Counted from the first letter of the stretch, positions 16,968 to 27,882 are shown. The stretch: 64,000 nucleotides of DNA from an uncultured Oscillospiraceae bacterium (GCA_947626345.1 CANQSF010000009.1:1-64000), one strand, 5' to 3'. The notes: a model not told the origin generated them from the sequence alone. Numbers and translations are program-made.

Positions 16968-19900
16968 ATGGTCTATCGGATATATGCAGAGAAAAAGCCG
17001 GGCCTGTCCCCGGAGAGCGCCGGCCTGCTGGCAGGGCTGCGGGACTTTCTGGGCGTGAAGGCCCTGGAGGATGTGCGCATCCTGAACCGTTATGACGTGG
17101 ACCGCATCGACCGGGAAGTCTTTGAGCGGGCCAGGAGCGTGGTGTTCTCTGAGCCCCAGGTGGACCTGGTCTACGACGAGACGTTCCCCATGCCGGAGGG
17201 GCAGTGGACCGTGCTGGCGGTGGAGGCCCTGCCAGGCCAGTTCGACCAGCGGGCGGACTCCGCCGCCCAGTGCATCCAGCTCATGACCGGGGCGGAGCGG
17301 CCGCTGGTGTCCTACGCCAAGGTGTATCTGCTGCGGGGGGCGCTGACGGCCGAGGATGTGGAGCGCATCGGAGGGTATGTCATCAACCCGGTGGAGAGCC
17401 GCCGGGCCTCTATGGAGAAGCCCCAGACCCTGGCGCGGACCTACGCCGTGCCGGACCACGTGCAGACGGTGGAGGGCTTCACCGCCATGGACGGGGCTGC
17501 GCTGGCCGCCCTGCTGGACGAGCTGGGCCTGGCCATGGACCTGGACGATTTGAGATTCCTGCAGGACTATTTCAAAAACGAGGAGCACCGGGACCCCACC
17601 CTCACCGAGGTGCGGGTGGTGGACACCTACTGGTCCGACCATTGCCGCCACACCACCTTCTCCACCCACATCGACGATGTATCCATCGCAGACGAGGCGG
17701 TGCGGGCATCCTATGAGCGGTATCTGGCGGCCCGGGAGGAGGTCTACGGGCCCGAGAAGGCCGCGGTACGGCCCCAGACACTGATGGACATCGCCACGTT
17801 GGGCACCAAGGTGCTGAAAAAACGGGGACAGCTGCCCGAGCTGGACGAGAGCGAGGAGATCAACGCCTGCTCCATCCACGTGCCCGCCCAGGTGGACGGC
17901 CAGACGCAGGACTGGCTTCTCATGTTCAAAAACGAGACCCACAACCACCCCACGGAGATCGAGCCCTTCGGCGGCGCGGCCACCTGCATCGGCGGCTGCA
18001 TCCGGGACCCCCTGTCCGGCCGGGCCTATGTGCACCAGGCCATGCGCGTCACCGGCGGCGGCGACCCCCGGGCGGCGCTGGACAGGACCCTGCCCGGCAA
18101 GCTGCCCCAGCGGAAGCTGGCCCAGACCGCCGCGGCGGGCTATTCCTCCTACGGCAACCAGATCGGACTGGCCACCGGCCACGTGGCCGAGATGTACCAC
18201 GAGGGATACGTGGCCAAGCGGCTGGAGTGCGGCGTGGTGGTGGCGGCGGCCCCGGCGGAGAACGTGCGCCGGGAGGAGCCTGCGCCGGGAGACGTGGTGA
18301 TCCTGCTGGGCGGCCGCACCGGTCGGGACGGCATCGGCGGGGCCACCGGCTCCTCCAAGAGCCACAACCAGAAGTCCCTGCAGACCATGGCCTCCGAGGT
18401 GCAAAAGGGCAACGCCCCCGAGGAGCGGAAGATCCAGCGGCTTTTCCGGGACGGGAACGTCACTCGCCTCATCAAGCGCTGCAACGACTTCGGCGCCGGC
18501 GGCGTCAGCGTGGCCATCGGCGAGCTTGCGGACGGGCTGACCATCGACCTGGACGCGGTGCGCAAGAAATATGAGGGCCTGGACGGCACGGAGCTTGCCA
18601 TCTCCGAGAGCCAGGAGCGCATGGCCGTGGTGGTGGCCGCGCAGGACGTGGACGCCTTCATCGCCGCTGCCCAGGCGGAGAACCTGGAGGCCTACCGGGT
18701 GGCGGTGGTCACCGAGAGCCCCCGGATGGTCATGACCTGGAAGGGGAGGACCATCGCCGATCTGAGCCGGGCGTTCCTCAACACCAACGGCGCGGTGAAG
18801 CACGCCGCGGTCCGGGTGCCTGCCACCGACCGCACCGCGCTGGGCACGGCCCAGTTCGGGTCCCTGCGGGCCATGGCCGGCAGCCTGAAGTGCGCCTCCC
18901 GGCGGGGGCTCACCGAGCGGTTCGACGGCTCCATCGGCGCAGGCAGCGTGCTCATGCCCTTCGGCGGCCGAACCCAGACCACCCCGGCCCAGGCCATGGC
19001 GGCGCTGCTGCCGGTGCTGCCGGGACAGCACACGGACCAGGCCAGCGTCATGGCCTGGGGATGTGACCCGGACTGGATGAGCGCCGACCCCTACGAGGGG
19101 GCCTGCCACGCGGTGGTCACCTCGGTGGCCAAGATCGTGGCCGCCGGCGCGGATTACAAAGACGCGTACCTGACCTTCCAGGAGTTTTTCGAGAAACTCC
19201 GGGACGATCCCGAGCGCTGGGGCAAGCCCTTCCAGGCCCTGTTGGGGGCCCTGGACGCCCAGCTGGAGCTGGGGGCCGCCGCCATCGGCGGCAAGGACTC
19301 CATGTCCGGCTCCTTTATGGACAAGGACGTTCCCCCCACGCTGATCTCCTTCGCCATCGCCCCCGTAAAAGCGGGGGAGGTGCTGTCCCCCGAGTTCAAG
19401 GAAGCCGGACATCCGGTGTACCTGTTCGCGGGCAATCCCGCTGCGGAGAGCCGGAAAGCCGCCTGGGAGACCTTCCACGCCCTGTGCCGGGCCGGCAAGG
19501 TCAAGGCCGCGTGGGCGGTGGAGAACGGCGTGGCCGAGGCCGTGATGAAGATGTCCTTCGGTAACCGCGTGGGCTTTGCCATGGACGAGAACGCAGAGTT
19601 TGACTGGTATGCCCCCTGGCCCCATGCCATCGTGGCGGAGCTGTCGGAAGAAGTGGACTGCGGCTGCGCCATGAAGATCGGCATTACCACCGCCGAGCCG
19701 GTCATCGACCTGGGCGATGACAGCGCGTCCATCGACGAGCTGCTGGCCCTGAACGAGGCCGTGCTGGAGGACGTGTATCCCACCCGCACCGGGGAGACCG
19801 GCTCCGTGGAGGCATTTTCCTATACTGCCAAGGAGCGCACCGCCCCCGCGGTGAAGCTCGCCCGGCCCCGGGCGCTGATCCCCGTGTTCCCCGGCACCAA

Positions 19901-20663
19901 CTGCGAGTACGACACCGCCCGGGCCGTGACCGAGGCCGGGGGAGAGGCGGAGATCCTGGTGGTGCGCAACCTGACCGCGGCGGATATCGCCGACAGCGTC
20001 CGGCAGGCGGCCCAGGCCATCCAGCGTGCCCAGATGATCGTGATCCCCGGCGGCTTCTCCGGCGGCGATGAGCCGGAGGGTAGCGCCAAGTTCATCACTG
20101 CCTTCTTCCGCAGCGGACCGGTGCGGGAGCAGGTGACAAAGCTCCTGGAGCAGCGGGACGGGCTGATGCTGGGCATCTGCAACGGCTTTCAGGCGCTGAT
20201 CAAGCTGGGTCTTGTGCCCTTCGGAAAGATCGTGGACACCGACGGGAGCTGTCCCACCCTGAGCTACAACACCATCGGCCGGCACCAGTCCAAGATCGTG
20301 CGTACCCGGGTGGCCTCCAACAAGAGCCCCTGGCTGGCAGCCACGGAGCCAGGCCAGGTGTACTGCGTGCCTATCTCCCACGGCGAGGGCCGGTTCCTGG
20401 CCTCGGAGAAGACGGTGCGCGCCCTGGCGGAGAACGGGCAGATCGCCACCCAGTACGTGGACCTGGCCGGCGCGCCCTCCATGGACACCGCCCACAACCC
20501 CAACGGCTCCGTCTGCGCCATCGAGGGCATCACCAGCCCCGACGGCCGTGTGCTGGGCAAGATGGGCCACTCCGAGCGGGTGGGCGAGCACCTTTACAAG
20601 AACGTTCCCGGAGCGTACGACATGGGCCTGTTCCGCTCCGCGGTGGAGTATTTCCGGAATTGA
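16968..20663 (+). CDS. purL: FGAM synthase, single-chain clostridial type
   Basis: A 1231-residue enzyme combining synthetase and glutaminase (PurL plus PurQ functions), so no separate purQ or purS is needed. The synthetase motif [17 protein letters not shown] is near residue 325. The C-terminal glutaminase domain begins at [12 protein letters not shown] (about residue 965), with nucleophile Cys1071 in GICNGFQAL. The size and layout match the one-chain form found in clostridia. It follows purD by seven bases. Confidence 0.96.
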   Translation: MVYRIYAEKKPGLSPESAGLLAGLRDFLGVKALEDVRILNRYDVDRIDREVFERARSVVFSEPQVDLVYDETFPMPEGQWTVLAVEALPGQFDQRADSAAQCIQLMTGAERPLVSYAKVYLLRGALTAEDVERIGGYVINPVESRRASMEKPQTLARTYAVPDHVQTVEGFTAMDGAALAALLDELGLAMDLDDLRFLQDYFKNEEHRDPTLTEVRVVDTYWSDHCRHTTFSTHIDDVSIADEAVRASYERYLAAREEVYGPEKAAVRPQTLMDIATLGTKVLKKRGQLPELDESEEINACSIHVPAQVDGQTQDWLLMFKNETHNHPTEIEPFGGAATCIGGCIRDPLSGRAYVHQAMRVTGGGDPRAALDRTLPGKLPQRKLAQTAAAGYSSYGNQIGLATGHVAEMYHEGYVAKRLECGVVVAAAPAENVRREEPAPGDVVILLGGRTGRDGIGGATGSSKSHNQKSLQTMASEVQKGNAPEERKIQRLFRDGNVTRLIKRCNDFGAGGVSVAIGELADGLTIDLDAVRKKYEGLDGTELAISESQERMAVVVAAQDVDAFIAAAQAENLEAYRVAVVTESPRMVMTWKGRTIADLSRAFLNTNGAVKHAAVRVPATDRTALGTAQFGSLRAMAGSLKCASRRGLTERFDGSIGAGSVLMPFGGRTQTTPAQAMAALLPVLPGQHTDQASVMAWGCDPDWMSADPYEGACHAVVTSVAKIVAAGADYKDAYLTFQEFFEKLRDDPERWGKPFQALLGALDAQLELGAAAIGGKDSMSGSFMDKDVPPTLISFAIAPVKAGEVLSPEFKEAGHPVYLFAGNPAAESRKAAWETFHALCRAGKVKAAWAVENGVAEAVMKMSFGNRVGFAMDENAEFDWYAPWPHAIVAELSEEVDCGCAMKIGITTAEPVIDLGDDSASIDELLALNEAVLEDVYPTRTGETGSVEAFSYTAKERTAPAVKLARPRALIPVFPGTNCEYDTARAVTEAGGEAEILVVRNLTAADIADSVRQAAQAIQRAQMIVIPGGFSGGDEPEGSAKFITAFFRSGPVREQVTKLLEQRDGLMLGICNGFQALIKLGLVPFGKIVDTDGSCPTLSYNTIGRHQSKIVRTRVASNKSPWLAATEPGQVYCVPISHGEGRFLASEKTVRALAENGQIATQYVDLAGAPSMDTAHNPNGSVCAIEGITSPDGRVLGKMGHSERVGEHLYKNVPGAYDMGLFRSAVEYFRN

Positions 20664-20676
20664 AAGGAGAAGCAAT

Positions 20677-22179
20677 ATGGCGTATTTCTACAATGAGCCG
20701 TCCCACACCTTCAGCGAGTATCTGCTGATCCCCGGCTATACCTCGGAAAACTGCGTGCCGGACAACATCAGCCTGAAAACGCCCCTGGTGCGCTACCGCC
20801 GGGGGGAGAAGCCGGCCATCAGCCTGAGCATCCCTATGGTGTCGGCCATCATGCAGTCTGTGTCCAACGACACCTTGGCCATCGCCCTGGCCAGGGAGGG
20901 AGGCATGAGCTTCATCTACGGCTCCCAGTCCATCGAGGACGAGGCGGCCATGGTGGCACGGGTGAAGAACTATAAGTCCGGCTTCGTGGTCAGCGCCTCC
21001 AACGTGACGCCGGACGCCACGCTGGGGGACATCCTGGCCCTGAAGGCGAAAAACGGCTTTTCCACCGTGGCCGTCACCGACGACGGCACGGCAAACGGAA
21101 AGCTCTTGGGCATCGTCACCAGCCGGGACTACCGGGTCAGCCGCATGGCCCCTACGGAGGTGGTCCGGGACTTCATGACGCCCCGGGAGAAGCTGGTCAC
21201 CGCCCCCGAGGGCACCAGCCTGAAGGAGGCCAACGACATCATCTGGGACCACAAGCTCAACGCCCTGCCCATCGTGTCCGAGGATGGGCGGCTACAGTAC
21301 TTCGTCTTCCGCAAGGACTACGACAGCCACAAGGAGAACCCCGATGAGCTGCTGGACGCCGGCAAGCGGCTGATGGTGGGCGCGGGCATCAACTCCCGGG
21401 ACTACGCCCGGCGGGTGCCGGCGCTCATCGAGGCCGGGGCGGACGCGCTGTGCATCGACTCCTCTGAGGGCCACTCCGTCTGGCAGAAGAAGACCATCGC
21501 CTGGATCCGGGAGCGCTACGGCGACAGCGTCAAGGTGGGCGCGGGCAACGTGGTGGACGAGGCCGGGTTCCGCTTTCTGGCGGCGGCCGGGGCCGACTTC
21601 GTGAAGGTGGGCATCGGCGGCGGCTCCATCTGCATCACCCGGGAGACAAAGGGCATCGGCCGGGGCCAGGCCACGGCGCTGATCGAGGTGGCCAAGGCCC
21701 GGGACGAGTACTTCGCCGAGACGGGCATCTACGTGCCCATCTGCTCCGACGGCGGCATCGTGTACGACCACCACATCACCCTGGCGCTGGCCATGGGTGC
21801 GGACTTCGTCATGCTGGGCCGGTATTTCGCCCGCTTCGACGAGAGCCCCACCCCCAAGCTGAACATCAACGGCACCATCGTCAAGGAGTACTGGGGCGAG
21901 GGCTCCAACCGGGCCCGGAACTGGCAGCGCTACGACCTGGGCGGGGCGGAGAGCCTCAGCTTCGAGGAGGGCGTGGACAGCTATGTCACCTATGCCGGCG
22001 GCCTGCATGAAAACGTCCAGAAGACCCTTTACAAGGTCAAGTCCACCATGTGCAACTGCGGCGTGACCACCATCCCCGAGCTGCAGCGGGACGCCAAGCT
22101 CACCCTGGTGAGCGCCACCAGCATCGTGGAGGGCGGCTATCACGACGTGACGCTGCGCACCACCAGCTCCATCAAGTGA
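20677..22179 (+). CDS. guaB: IMP dehydrogenase
   Basis: A 500-residue NAD-dependent enzyme converting IMP to XMP, the first step to GMP. The start [12 protein letters not shown] is preceded by aaaggaga. A central pair of CBS modules (about residues 95-215) interrupts the barrel, and the catalytic Cys319 lies in [10 protein letters not shown]. The flap region has [10 protein letters not shown], unlike the common RxSM-type flap, which suggests a divergent clade within the IMPDH/GMP reductase family. Its place after purL lets the operon run from PRPP towards GMP. Confidence 0.9.
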   Translation: MAYFYNEPSHTFSEYLLIPGYTSENCVPDNISLKTPLVRYRRGEKPAISLSIPMVSAIMQSVSNDTLAIALAREGGMSFIYGSQSIEDEAAMVARVKNYKSGFVVSASNVTPDATLGDILALKAKNGFSTVAVTDDGTANGKLLGIVTSRDYRVSRMAPTEVVRDFMTPREKLVTAPEGTSLKEANDIIWDHKLNALPIVSEDGRLQYFVFRKDYDSHKENPDELLDAGKRLMVGAGINSRDYARRVPALIEAGADALCIDSSEGHSVWQKKTIAWIRERYGDSVKVGAGNVVDEAGFRFLAAAGADFVKVGIGGGSICITRETKGIGRGQATALIEVAKARDEYFAETGIYVPICSDGGIVYDHHITLALAMGADFVMLGRYFARFDESPTPKLNINGTIVKEYWGEGSNRARNWQRYDLGGAESLSFEEGVDSYVTYAGGLHENVQKTLYKVKSTMCNCGVTTIPELQRDAKLTLVSATSIVEGGYHDVTLRTTSSIK

Positions 22180-22192
22180 GGAGGAAGCCTCT

Positions 22193-23860
22193 ATGACCGA
22201 CATCGAGATCGCCCAGGCTTGCCAGATGCAGCCCATCGCCGCCATCGCCGACAAGGCCGGCGTGGACGAAAAATATCTGGAGCCCTACGGCAAGTATAAG
22301 GCTAAGGTGGACTACGCCCTGCTGGACGAGTGCCACCGGCCGGACGGGAAGCTCATTCTCGTGACCGCCATCACCCCCACCCCCGCGGGGGAGGGCAAGA
22401 CCACCACCAGCATCGGCCTGGCCGACGGCCTGCGCCGCATCGGCAAGAACGCAGTCCTGGCCCTGCGGGAGCCCTCTCTGGGCCCCGTGTTCGGCGTCAA
22501 AGGCGGCGCGGCCGGCGGCGGATACGCCCAGGTGGTGCCCATGGAGGACATCAACCTCCACTTCACCGGGGACTTTCACGCCATCGGCGCGGCAAACAAC
22601 CTCTTGGCCGCCATGCTGGACAACCACATCTACCAGGGCAACGCCCTGCACATCGACCCCAAGACCGTCACCTGGAAGCGGTGCGTGGACATGAACGACC
22701 GGCAACTGCGGCACGTCATCGACGGCATCGGCGGGCGGGTCAACGGCGTGCCCCGGGAGGACGGCTACGACATCACCGTGGCCACGGAGATCATGGCGGT
22801 GTTCTGCCTGGCCAGCTCCATCCACGACCTCAAAGAGCGGCTGGGCTGCATCGTGGTGGCCTATACCTACGACGGCGCGCCGGTGACCGCCAAGGACCTG
22901 AAGGCCGTGGGGGCCATGGCCGCCCTTCTGAAGGATGCCCTCAAGCCCAACCTGGTCCAGACCCTGGAGGGCACCCCCGCATTCGTCCACGGCGGGCCCT
23001 TCGCCAACATTGCCCACGGCTGCAACAGTGTGCTGGCCACCCGCATGGCCATGCGCCTGGGGGATTACGCCGTCACCGAGGCCGGCTTCGGCGCGGATCT
23101 CGGCGCGGAAAAATTCCTGGACATCAAGTGCCGCTACGCCGGGCTGACCCCCTCCGCGGTGGTGGTGGTGGCCACCATCCGGGCGCTGAAGATGCACGGC
23201 GGCCTGGCCAAGACCGAGCTGGGAAAAGAGGATCTGGCGGCCCTGGAAAAGGGCATGCCCAATCTGCTGCGGCACGTCAGCAACATCAAAAACGTCTACG
23301 GCCTGCCCTGCGTGGTGGCGGTGAACCGCTTCCCCACGGACACGGAGGCGGAGATAGAGCAGGTCATCGCCAGCTGCTCCAAGCTGGGCGTGAAGGCAGT
23401 GCTGGGCGAGTTCTGGGCCAAGGGCGGCGCCGGCGCCACGGACCTGGCCGCCGAGGTGGTCCGGGTGTGCGAGACGGAAAAACCGGACTTCCGCTTCAGC
23501 TACGAGCTGGACCTGCCGCTGGAGAAGAAGATCGAGGCGGTGGTGCAGAAGGTCTACGGCGGCACGGCCGTCAACATCCTGCCGGCGGCGGCCAAGCAGA
23601 TCGCCCGGCTCACCGACCTGGGCTTCGGCGGCCTGCCCGTGTGCATCGCCAAGACCCAGTACAGCTTCTCCGACGACCCGGCCTTGCTGGGCGCGCCGGA
23701 GGACTTCACCGTGACGGTAAAGGAGGTCAAGGTCTCCGCCGGCGCGGGCTTCGCCGTGGTGCTCACCGGCGACATCATGACCATGCCGGGCCTGCCCAGG
23801 GTCCCCGCAGCCGAGAAGATCGACGTGGACGACAGGGGCGTCATCTCCGGCCTGTTCTGA
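22193..23860 (+). CDS. fhs: Formate-tetrahydrofolate ligase
   Basis: A 555-residue enzyme making 10-formyl-THF from formate, ATP and THF. The nucleotide loop [10 protein letters not shown] is near residue 64, followed by the [15 protein letters not shown] signature. A gaggaag site lies upstream, 13 bp after the IMP dehydrogenase stop. As the last gene of the operon it supplies the one-carbon donor for PurN and the AICAR transformylase, and an intrinsic terminator follows. Confidence 0.97.
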   Translation: MTDIEIAQACQMQPIAAIADKAGVDEKYLEPYGKYKAKVDYALLDECHRPDGKLILVTAITPTPAGEGKTTTSIGLADGLRRIGKNAVLALREPSLGPVFGVKGGAAGGGYAQVVPMEDINLHFTGDFHAIGAANNLLAAMLDNHIYQGNALHIDPKTVTWKRCVDMNDRQLRHVIDGIGGRVNGVPREDGYDITVATEIMAVFCLASSIHDLKERLGCIVVAYTYDGAPVTAKDLKAVGAMAALLKDALKPNLVQTLEGTPAFVHGGPFANIAHGCNSVLATRMAMRLGDYAVTEAGFGADLGAEKFLDIKCRYAGLTPSAVVVVATIRALKMHGGLAKTELGKEDLAALEKGMPNLLRHVSNIKNVYGLPCVVAVNRFPTDTEAEIEQVIASCSKLGVKAVLGEFWAKGGAGATDLAAEVVRVCETEKPDFRFSYELDLPLEKKIEAVVQKVYGGTAVNILPAAAKQIARLTDLGFGGLPVCIAKTQYSFSDDPALLGAPEDFTVTVKEVKVSAGAGFAVVLTGDIMTMPGLPRVPAAEKIDVDDRGVISGLF

Positions 23861-23874
23861 GAGCACGATCGCAA

Positions 23875-23904
23875 AAGAAAGCCTCCCGTCCGGGAGGCTT
23901 TCTT
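23875..23904. terminator. Intrinsic terminator of the purine operon
   Basis: A 14-bp perfect stem (AAGAAAGCCTCCCG, two-base loop, mirrored arm) ending in TTTCTT. The A-rich left flank makes it usable from both strands. Confidence 0.85.
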
Positions 23905-23931
23905 GCAACAGGCCACGGCGTGTGCTATACT
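23903..23931 (+). promoter_or_regulatory. Promoter of tmk
   Basis: TTGCAA (23903-23908), a 17-bp spacer and TATACT (23926-23931). The -35 box touches the end of the preceding terminator. Confidence 0.65.
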
Positions 23932-23953
23932 CGGGGAGAGAAGGGGTGACGAA

Positions 23954-24613
23954 ATGGAGAAAAAAGGAAAACTGATCGTCATCGAGGGGCTGGACGGCAG
24001 CGGCAAGGCCACCCAGGCGAAGGCGCTCTATCAGGCCCTGGCCGACCGGGGCGAGATGGTGCGGGAGGTGTCCTTCCCGGACTATGCCAGCGACTCCTCC
24101 GCGCTGGTGAAGATGTACCTGCGGGGAGATCTCGGGTCGGAGCCGGGGGATGTGAACGCCTACGCGGCCTCCGCCTTTTACGCCGTGGACCGGTACGCCA
24201 GCTTCAAGCGGGACTGGGAGGAGTTTTACCGCGACGGGGGCATGATCGTGGCCGACCGGTACACCACCTCCAACGCGGTGCACCAGTGTTCCAAGCTGCC
24301 GGAGGGGGAGTGGGACGGGTTCTTGCAGTGGCTGTTCCAATTTGAATACGACCTGTTGGCCATCCCCGCGCCGGACAGGGTGATCTATCTGCGCACCAGC
24401 GCCGAGACCACCCACGACCTGCTCTTGAAGCGCTACGGCGGGGACGTAAGCCGGGAGGACATCCACGAGGCGGACGCGGCCTACATGGCCCGCAGCCGGA
24501 CGGCGGCGGAGTACTGCGCCAAGCGCCTTGGCTGGACGGTGGTGGAGTGCCTGCGCCAGGGGGTCATGCGCCCGGTGGAGGACATCCACGCCGAGATCAT
24601 GGGGCTGCTTTGA
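23954..24613 (+). CDS. tmk: Thymidylate kinase
   Basis: A 219-residue dTMP kinase. The P-loop is GLDGSGKATQ, with Ala where the common form has Ser, and the DRY motif (DRYTTSNAVHQ) is intact. The start MEKKGK follows aaggggtg; an upstream in-frame extension overlaps the promoter. It has its own promoter and terminator and so is probably monocistronic. Confidence 0.9.
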   Translation: MEKKGKLIVIEGLDGSGKATQAKALYQALADRGEMVREVSFPDYASDSSALVKMYLRGDLGSEPGDVNAYAASAFYAVDRYASFKRDWEEFYRDGGMIVADRYTTSNAVHQCSKLPEGEWDGFLQWLFQFEYDLLAIPAPDRVIYLRTSAETTHDLLLKRYGGDVSREDIHEADAAYMARSRTAAEYCAKRLGWTVVECLRQGVMRPVEDIHAEIMGLL

Positions 24614-24631
24614 CTTACAAGCGGATAGAAC

Positions 24632-24662
24632 AGGCCGCCGGGGTCTTCCCGGCGGCCTTCAC
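24632..24662 (+). terminator. Hairpin after tmk
   Basis: An 11-bp GC-rich stem (AGGCCGCCGGG, five-base loop, mirrored arm) followed by TTCACAT. The T-run is poor, so some readthrough into the next gene is likely. Confidence 0.6.
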
Positions 24663-24703
24663 ATATGTTCGCCGCCGGCATAGGATGAGCCGGGTGATGC
24701 TCA

Positions 24704-25513
24704 TTGAGCGACGCAGAAAAGCTGACCGCCGTTGCTCTGGCGGAGGTAGGGTACCGGGAGAAGGCATCCAACACCTCCCTGGACGACCCGGCGGCCAACG
24801 CCGGCAGCGCCAACTGGACGAAATACGCCCGTGACCTGGCCGCGGCGGGGTATTATAACGGCAACAAAAACGGCTTCGAGTGGTGCGATGTGTTCGCGGA
24901 TTGGTGCTTTTACCGCGCCTTCGGCCCGGACGCCCAGCGCATCCAGTGCCAGAGCGGCCCACTGGGGGCGGCGGTGCCCTTCTCCGCGGGGTACTATCAG
25001 GCCCAGGGGCGGTATGACCGCAGCCCGCGGGCGGGGGACCAGGCCTTCTTCCGGGAAAACGGCGCGCTGGTCCACACCGGCATCGTCACGCAGGTGCTGG
25101 CGGACGCTGTGGTCACCGTGGAGGGCAACGCCAACGACCGGGTGGAAAAGCGCACCCACCGGCTGGACGATCCCTACGTGGCGGGCTTCGGCCATCCGCT
25201 TTATGACGGGGAGGCGGGCGGCACAGCCGCCGGCGGGTTTCCCGCCGCCCAGGTGGGTCCGGCGGTGAGCGTGCAGGCGAATCTGCTCTTTCAGGGCCAC
25301 AGCGGGCCCCAGGTGCGCGCGCTGCAGCGGCTGCTGGCCGGGGCGGGCTTCACCGGCGGGGAGGGGCAGCGCCTGCAGGCGGACGGCGTCTTTGGCCCCG
25401 CCACCGCGAAGGCGGTGCTCCAGGCACAAAAGGCGCTGTTTCCCGATGAGCCGGACCAGTGGGACGGCCAGGTGGGCCGCCGCACCTGGTCGGCGCTGCT
25501 GCAGGCAGAATAA
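24704..25513 (+). CDS. CHAP-domain / peptidoglycan-binding lysin-like protein
   Basis: A 269-residue protein with a TTG start (the only start after the in-frame stop, preceded by gggtga). The N-terminal domain looks like a CHAP amidase/endopeptidase: Cys61 in EWCDVFADW, His124 in LVHTGIV and Asn in EGNAND. The C-terminal part (about 185-269) is a PG_binding_1 three-helix domain with the GVFGPATAKAV signature. No signal peptide or membrane segment is visible, which fits a phage-type lysin or a non-classically exported hydrolase. No phage genes are nearby. Confidence 0.75.
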   Translation: MSDAEKLTAVALAEVGYREKASNTSLDDPAANAGSANWTKYARDLAAAGYYNGNKNGFEWCDVFADWCFYRAFGPDAQRIQCQSGPLGAAVPFSAGYYQAQGRYDRSPRAGDQAFFRENGALVHTGIVTQVLADAVVTVEGNANDRVEKRTHRLDDPYVAGFGHPLYDGEAGGTAAGGFPAAQVGPAVSVQANLLFQGHSGPQVRALQRLLAGAGFTGGEGQRLQADGVFGPATAKAVLQAQKALFPDEPDQWDGQVGRRTWSALLQAE

Positions 25514-25517
25514 GACC

Positions 25518-25539
25518 GCGCCCCGGACCTCCGGGGCGC
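25518..25539. terminator. GC-rich hairpin between convergent genes
   Basis: A perfect 10-bp stem (GCGCCCCGGA, two-base loop) lies just after the lysin-like gene. Neither side has a real T-run; the minus-strand side reads GGTCTTATT. Confidence 0.45.
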
Positions 25540-25559
25540 AGCTGCTGAAGGGGGATCGT

Positions 25560-25949
25560 TCAGATCCCCAAAATGTAGAACCCGTTATATTCTTTGGCGG
25601 CATACAGCCAGTCGGCCAGGACTTCATACTCTAAAGGCTTTTCCTCGCGGATCTTTCCAATGATGGGGTCGATCGATCCCGGCGCATAATAATTGATGCC
25701 GCATATATCGACTATGCCGCTTTTCAGGTCGTTGTAGGTCCCACAGTCGAAGAATTGGCTATACTCCCGGTAAAATGTATCATCATCATCTGCATACAGG
25801 GAGTCGTTCTGCCAATGATGTATCGCGTCTACCGCAACGATATCTTTGAGCGGAGTTCCGGCGGGAAGTCTGCAGAACTGTATTTCTATAAACGCGGAAC
25901 CGCCGTATTCTTTTCGCTTTTCCTGAGAGTCAAAAACGTGGAATAACAT
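25560..25949 (-). CDS. Hypothetical protein, acidic, 129 residues
   Basis: I do not recognise a family. The start is set at MLFHVFDS, preceded by GGGAGGGAAC, rather than at a GTG five codons upstream that overlaps this site. The protein is acidic and aromatic-rich, with no signal peptide or membrane segment, and contains an unusual DDDD run. Base composition is visibly more AT-rich than in the flanking housekeeping genes, suggesting an acquired gene. It has its own promoter. Confidence 0.6.
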   Translation of the reverse strand: MLFHVFDSQEKRKEYGGSAFIEIQFCRLPAGTPLKDIVAVDAIHHWQNDSLYADDDDTFYREYSQFFDCGTYNDLKSGIVDICGINYYAPGSIDPIIGKIREEKPLEYEVLADWLYAAKEYNGFYILGI

Positions 25950-26002
25950 GATGTTCCCTCCCACAAACGACGATCTGCCGTGCAGTCCTGTCCTCAGCCG
26001 TT

Positions 26003-26031
26003 ATTATACCATGATCTGTCAGAAAAAAGAA
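26003..26031 (-). promoter_or_regulatory. Promoter of the 129-residue hypothetical gene
   Basis: The minus strand shows a TATAAT box with an upstream TGG (extended -10), and TTCTTT 17 bp further upstream as a weak -35. Confidence 0.55.
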
Positions 26032-26032
26032 T

Positions 26033-26060
26033 ACCTCTGAGATTTTCAGAGGTCTTTTTC
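26033..26060. terminator. Bidirectional intrinsic terminator
   Basis: ACCTCTGA and TCAGAGGT form an 8-bp stem with a five-base loop; CTTTTTCT follows on the plus strand and ATTCTTTTTTCT on the minus strand. It lies between two divergent genes, so it may be a leftover of a rearrangement. Confidence 0.7.
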
Positions 26061-26087
26061 TGGCGATGATCTGCCCTTGATGGCTCT

Positions 26088-26106
26088 CCCCGGCTTGAAG
26101 CCGGGG
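26088..26106. repeat. Hairpin CCCCGGCT/AGCCGGGG, IS605-end-like
   Basis: An 8-bp perfect stem with loop TGA followed by GATTTT. Similar CCCCGGCTT hairpins are common at the ends of IS200/IS605 elements, but no transposase is present. The base of the right arm overlaps the -35 of the next promoter. Confidence 0.35.
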
Positions 26107-26123
26107 GATTTTGATGTTATACT
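26095..26123 (+). promoter_or_regulatory. Promoter of the lipoprotein gene at 26174
   Basis: TTGAAG (26095-26100), a 17-bp spacer and TATACT (26118-26123). Confidence 0.5.
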
Positions 26124-26173
26124 CGTGACAAGAAAAGAAAGGGCGGGATCGGCATCTGAGGGGGGAGAGCTTG

Positions 26174-26737
26174 ATGAAACGCTTTTGTCTCTGGATCGCG
26201 GTGTTACTGTCTGTGCTCACCTTATGCGGCTGCCAAAACAAAGAAGACCCGGGTCCTTATGACGTCGCGTATGATGGAAAGACCTATACCGTGGATCAGG
26301 AACAGGGAACGATCACCTGCGATGGGGTCGTCTACCAGTTCGAGGTCTCCAGCAGAGGCGGTGACTCTGTCGAGCTGGATATCACGTACCCGGACGGTTC
26401 CAGATACTATTGGACGATGGATGGAAGCTTCGGTCACGGCGGGTGGAGCGATGACTATGACCCGGAGGGTTCAGGCTATGTGCCGGGAGACGTCCTGTGG
26501 GATGTGTTATTTCTGGGATCGGCCGGTCAGGAGCGCTCCGGTCCAAGCCCAATACTGGCAGTCGTCCTGCTGGCGTTGGGCGCGTTCCAAGCGATCTCGC
26601 CCCGGACGGCGTGGATGATAGGATATGGTTGGCGTTTTAAGGATGCCGAGCCCTCTGACCTGGCCTTGACGGTGGATCGGATCGTGGGCGTCTTACTGAT
26701 CTTGGCCGGTATCATCTGCCTGGTGGCAGCGATTTAA
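26174..26737 (+). CDS. Lipoprotein with two C-terminal membrane segments
   Basis: A 187-residue protein with a lipoprotein signal (LTLCGC, lipidated Cys20), a small extracytoplasmic domain (about 25-110), and two hydrophobic segments (about 120-140 and 165-187) separated by a loop with GWRFKDAEPSD. That loop resembles the DUF6199-type membrane module, so the protein may be a fusion of lipoprotein and that module; this is from memory and only moderately sure. Function is unknown. The start follows gggggagag. Confidence 0.6.
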   Translation: MKRFCLWIAVLLSVLTLCGCQNKEDPGPYDVAYDGKTYTVDQEQGTITCDGVVYQFEVSSRGGDSVELDITYPDGSRYYWTMDGSFGHGGWSDDYDPEGSGYVPGDVLWDVLFLGSAGQERSGPSPILAVVLLALGAFQAISPRTAWMIGYGWRFKDAEPSDLALTVDRIVGVLLILAGIICLVAAI

Positions 26738-26783
26738 CGTTCTGCTTTTCGGGCTGAAGGACTGGCCGTGACCAACGGCATAC

Positions 26784-26825
26784 AAAAGCGATGAGCCGGC
26801 CCGCAGGCCGGCTCGCTGCTTTTTA
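26784..26825. terminator. Bidirectional terminator
   Basis: A long stem (GAGCCGGCC with loop CGCA, extended by AAAAGCGA against GCTGCTTTTT) separates the convergent lipoprotein and reductase genes. Confidence 0.85.
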
Positions 26826-26827
26826 TA

Positions 26828-27841
26828 TTACAGCAGGTCATCAAACAAATGGATGTTGTCCTTGGACAGCGAAAGTTCCCCCGCTTGCTCTTTCTTGACG
26901 ACTTCCACGATCCGGTCGTTGATGGGAGTCGGTACGCCGCATTTCTTGCCCCATTTACAGACCACGCCGTTGATGGCGTCGATCTCACAGGGTTTTCCGT
27001 GTTTCAGATCCTGCAGCATGGAGGGCTCGATGCCGCGGTGCTTTTTCATGGCGATGGGCAGCAAAAACTCGGCAAACGCCCGTTTGAGGGAGCCGTTATA
27101 ATAAAACAATTTGGTGATATCTTTTCCCTGTACCGGAGCAAATACAGCGCTGGCGGCGTGGCCCACATCGATACATTCCTTCATGCAGCGGACGGCTACT
27201 TTGCGGGCGGCCTTGTCCTCGCTCACGTCTCCAAACAGACCGCCGATCACTGTTCCCAGACCGGAAAACGTGGCGTTGATCAAAAGCTTGGACCATCTGG
27301 CGCCGATCAAGTTCTCTTCCACATAAACGGGGCACATGGTCTCCAAAAGCTGCTTTACCAAACGCACCTGTTCGTCGGTGATGCCGTCCATCTTGCCCAT
27401 ATGAAAAGAGAGACTGTCCGGACTGCTGGTGAGAGTGCTCTCGCCGGGAGCGGAAAGGGTGGCGCCCCATTCCACCACGCAGCCCATCGTATGATCCTGC
27501 CCCACGATGTTGGCGATGTCGGGCTCGGGAATGCCGTTTTGCAAGGTCACGATCACGCCCTGCTCCGACAGCATCGGTTTGAGGGAAGTGACGACTTCTT
27601 CATTGAAAAGCTGCTTCGTCATCAAAAAGATGACGTCATATTTTCCGGACATCTCGTCGGGGAAGATGGCGTTCACCGGAACGGTAAGATCCACGGTGCC
27701 TTTGATATGAGCTCCCTTTTCCCGCAGCGCCTGAATGTGGGCTTTATTACGATTGACCAATTCGACCGGCTGGCCGGCTTTGGACATATAGGCTCCCAGC
27801 ACAGTGCCCAGTGAACCGGCGCCATAAATCGCGCATCTCAT
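26828..27841 (-). CDS. Ketopantoate reductase family protein
   Basis: A 337-residue protein of the ApbA/PanE family, NADPH-dependent reductases acting on 2-dehydropantoate or related 2-keto acids. The N-terminal Rossmann motif is GAGSLG, and the catalytic Lys lies in WSKLLINATF near residue 190. The start MRCAIYG follows AAGGAGAT; a 20-residue upstream extension overlaps the promoter region. No other pantothenate genes are nearby, so the substrate is not certain and the symbol panE is not given. Confidence 0.85.
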   Translation of the reverse strand: MRCAIYGAGSLGTVLGAYMSKAGQPVELVNRNKAHIQALREKGAHIKGTVDLTVPVNAIFPDEMSGKYDVIFLMTKQLFNEEVVTSLKPMLSEQGVIVTLQNGIPEPDIANIVGQDHTMGCVVEWGATLSAPGESTLTSSPDSLSFHMGKMDGITDEQVRLVKQLLETMCPVYVEENLIGARWSKLLINATFSGLGTVIGGLFGDVSEDKAARKVAVRCMKECIDVGHAASAVFAPVQGKDITKLFYYNGSLKRAFAEFLLPIAMKKHRGIEPSMLQDLKHGKPCEIDAINGVVCKWGKKCGVPTPINDRIVEVVKKEQAGELSLSKDNIHLFDDLL

Positions 27842-27882
27842 GGGGGATCTCCTTTCTGTAAAAAAATAGAAATCATAGGCTG

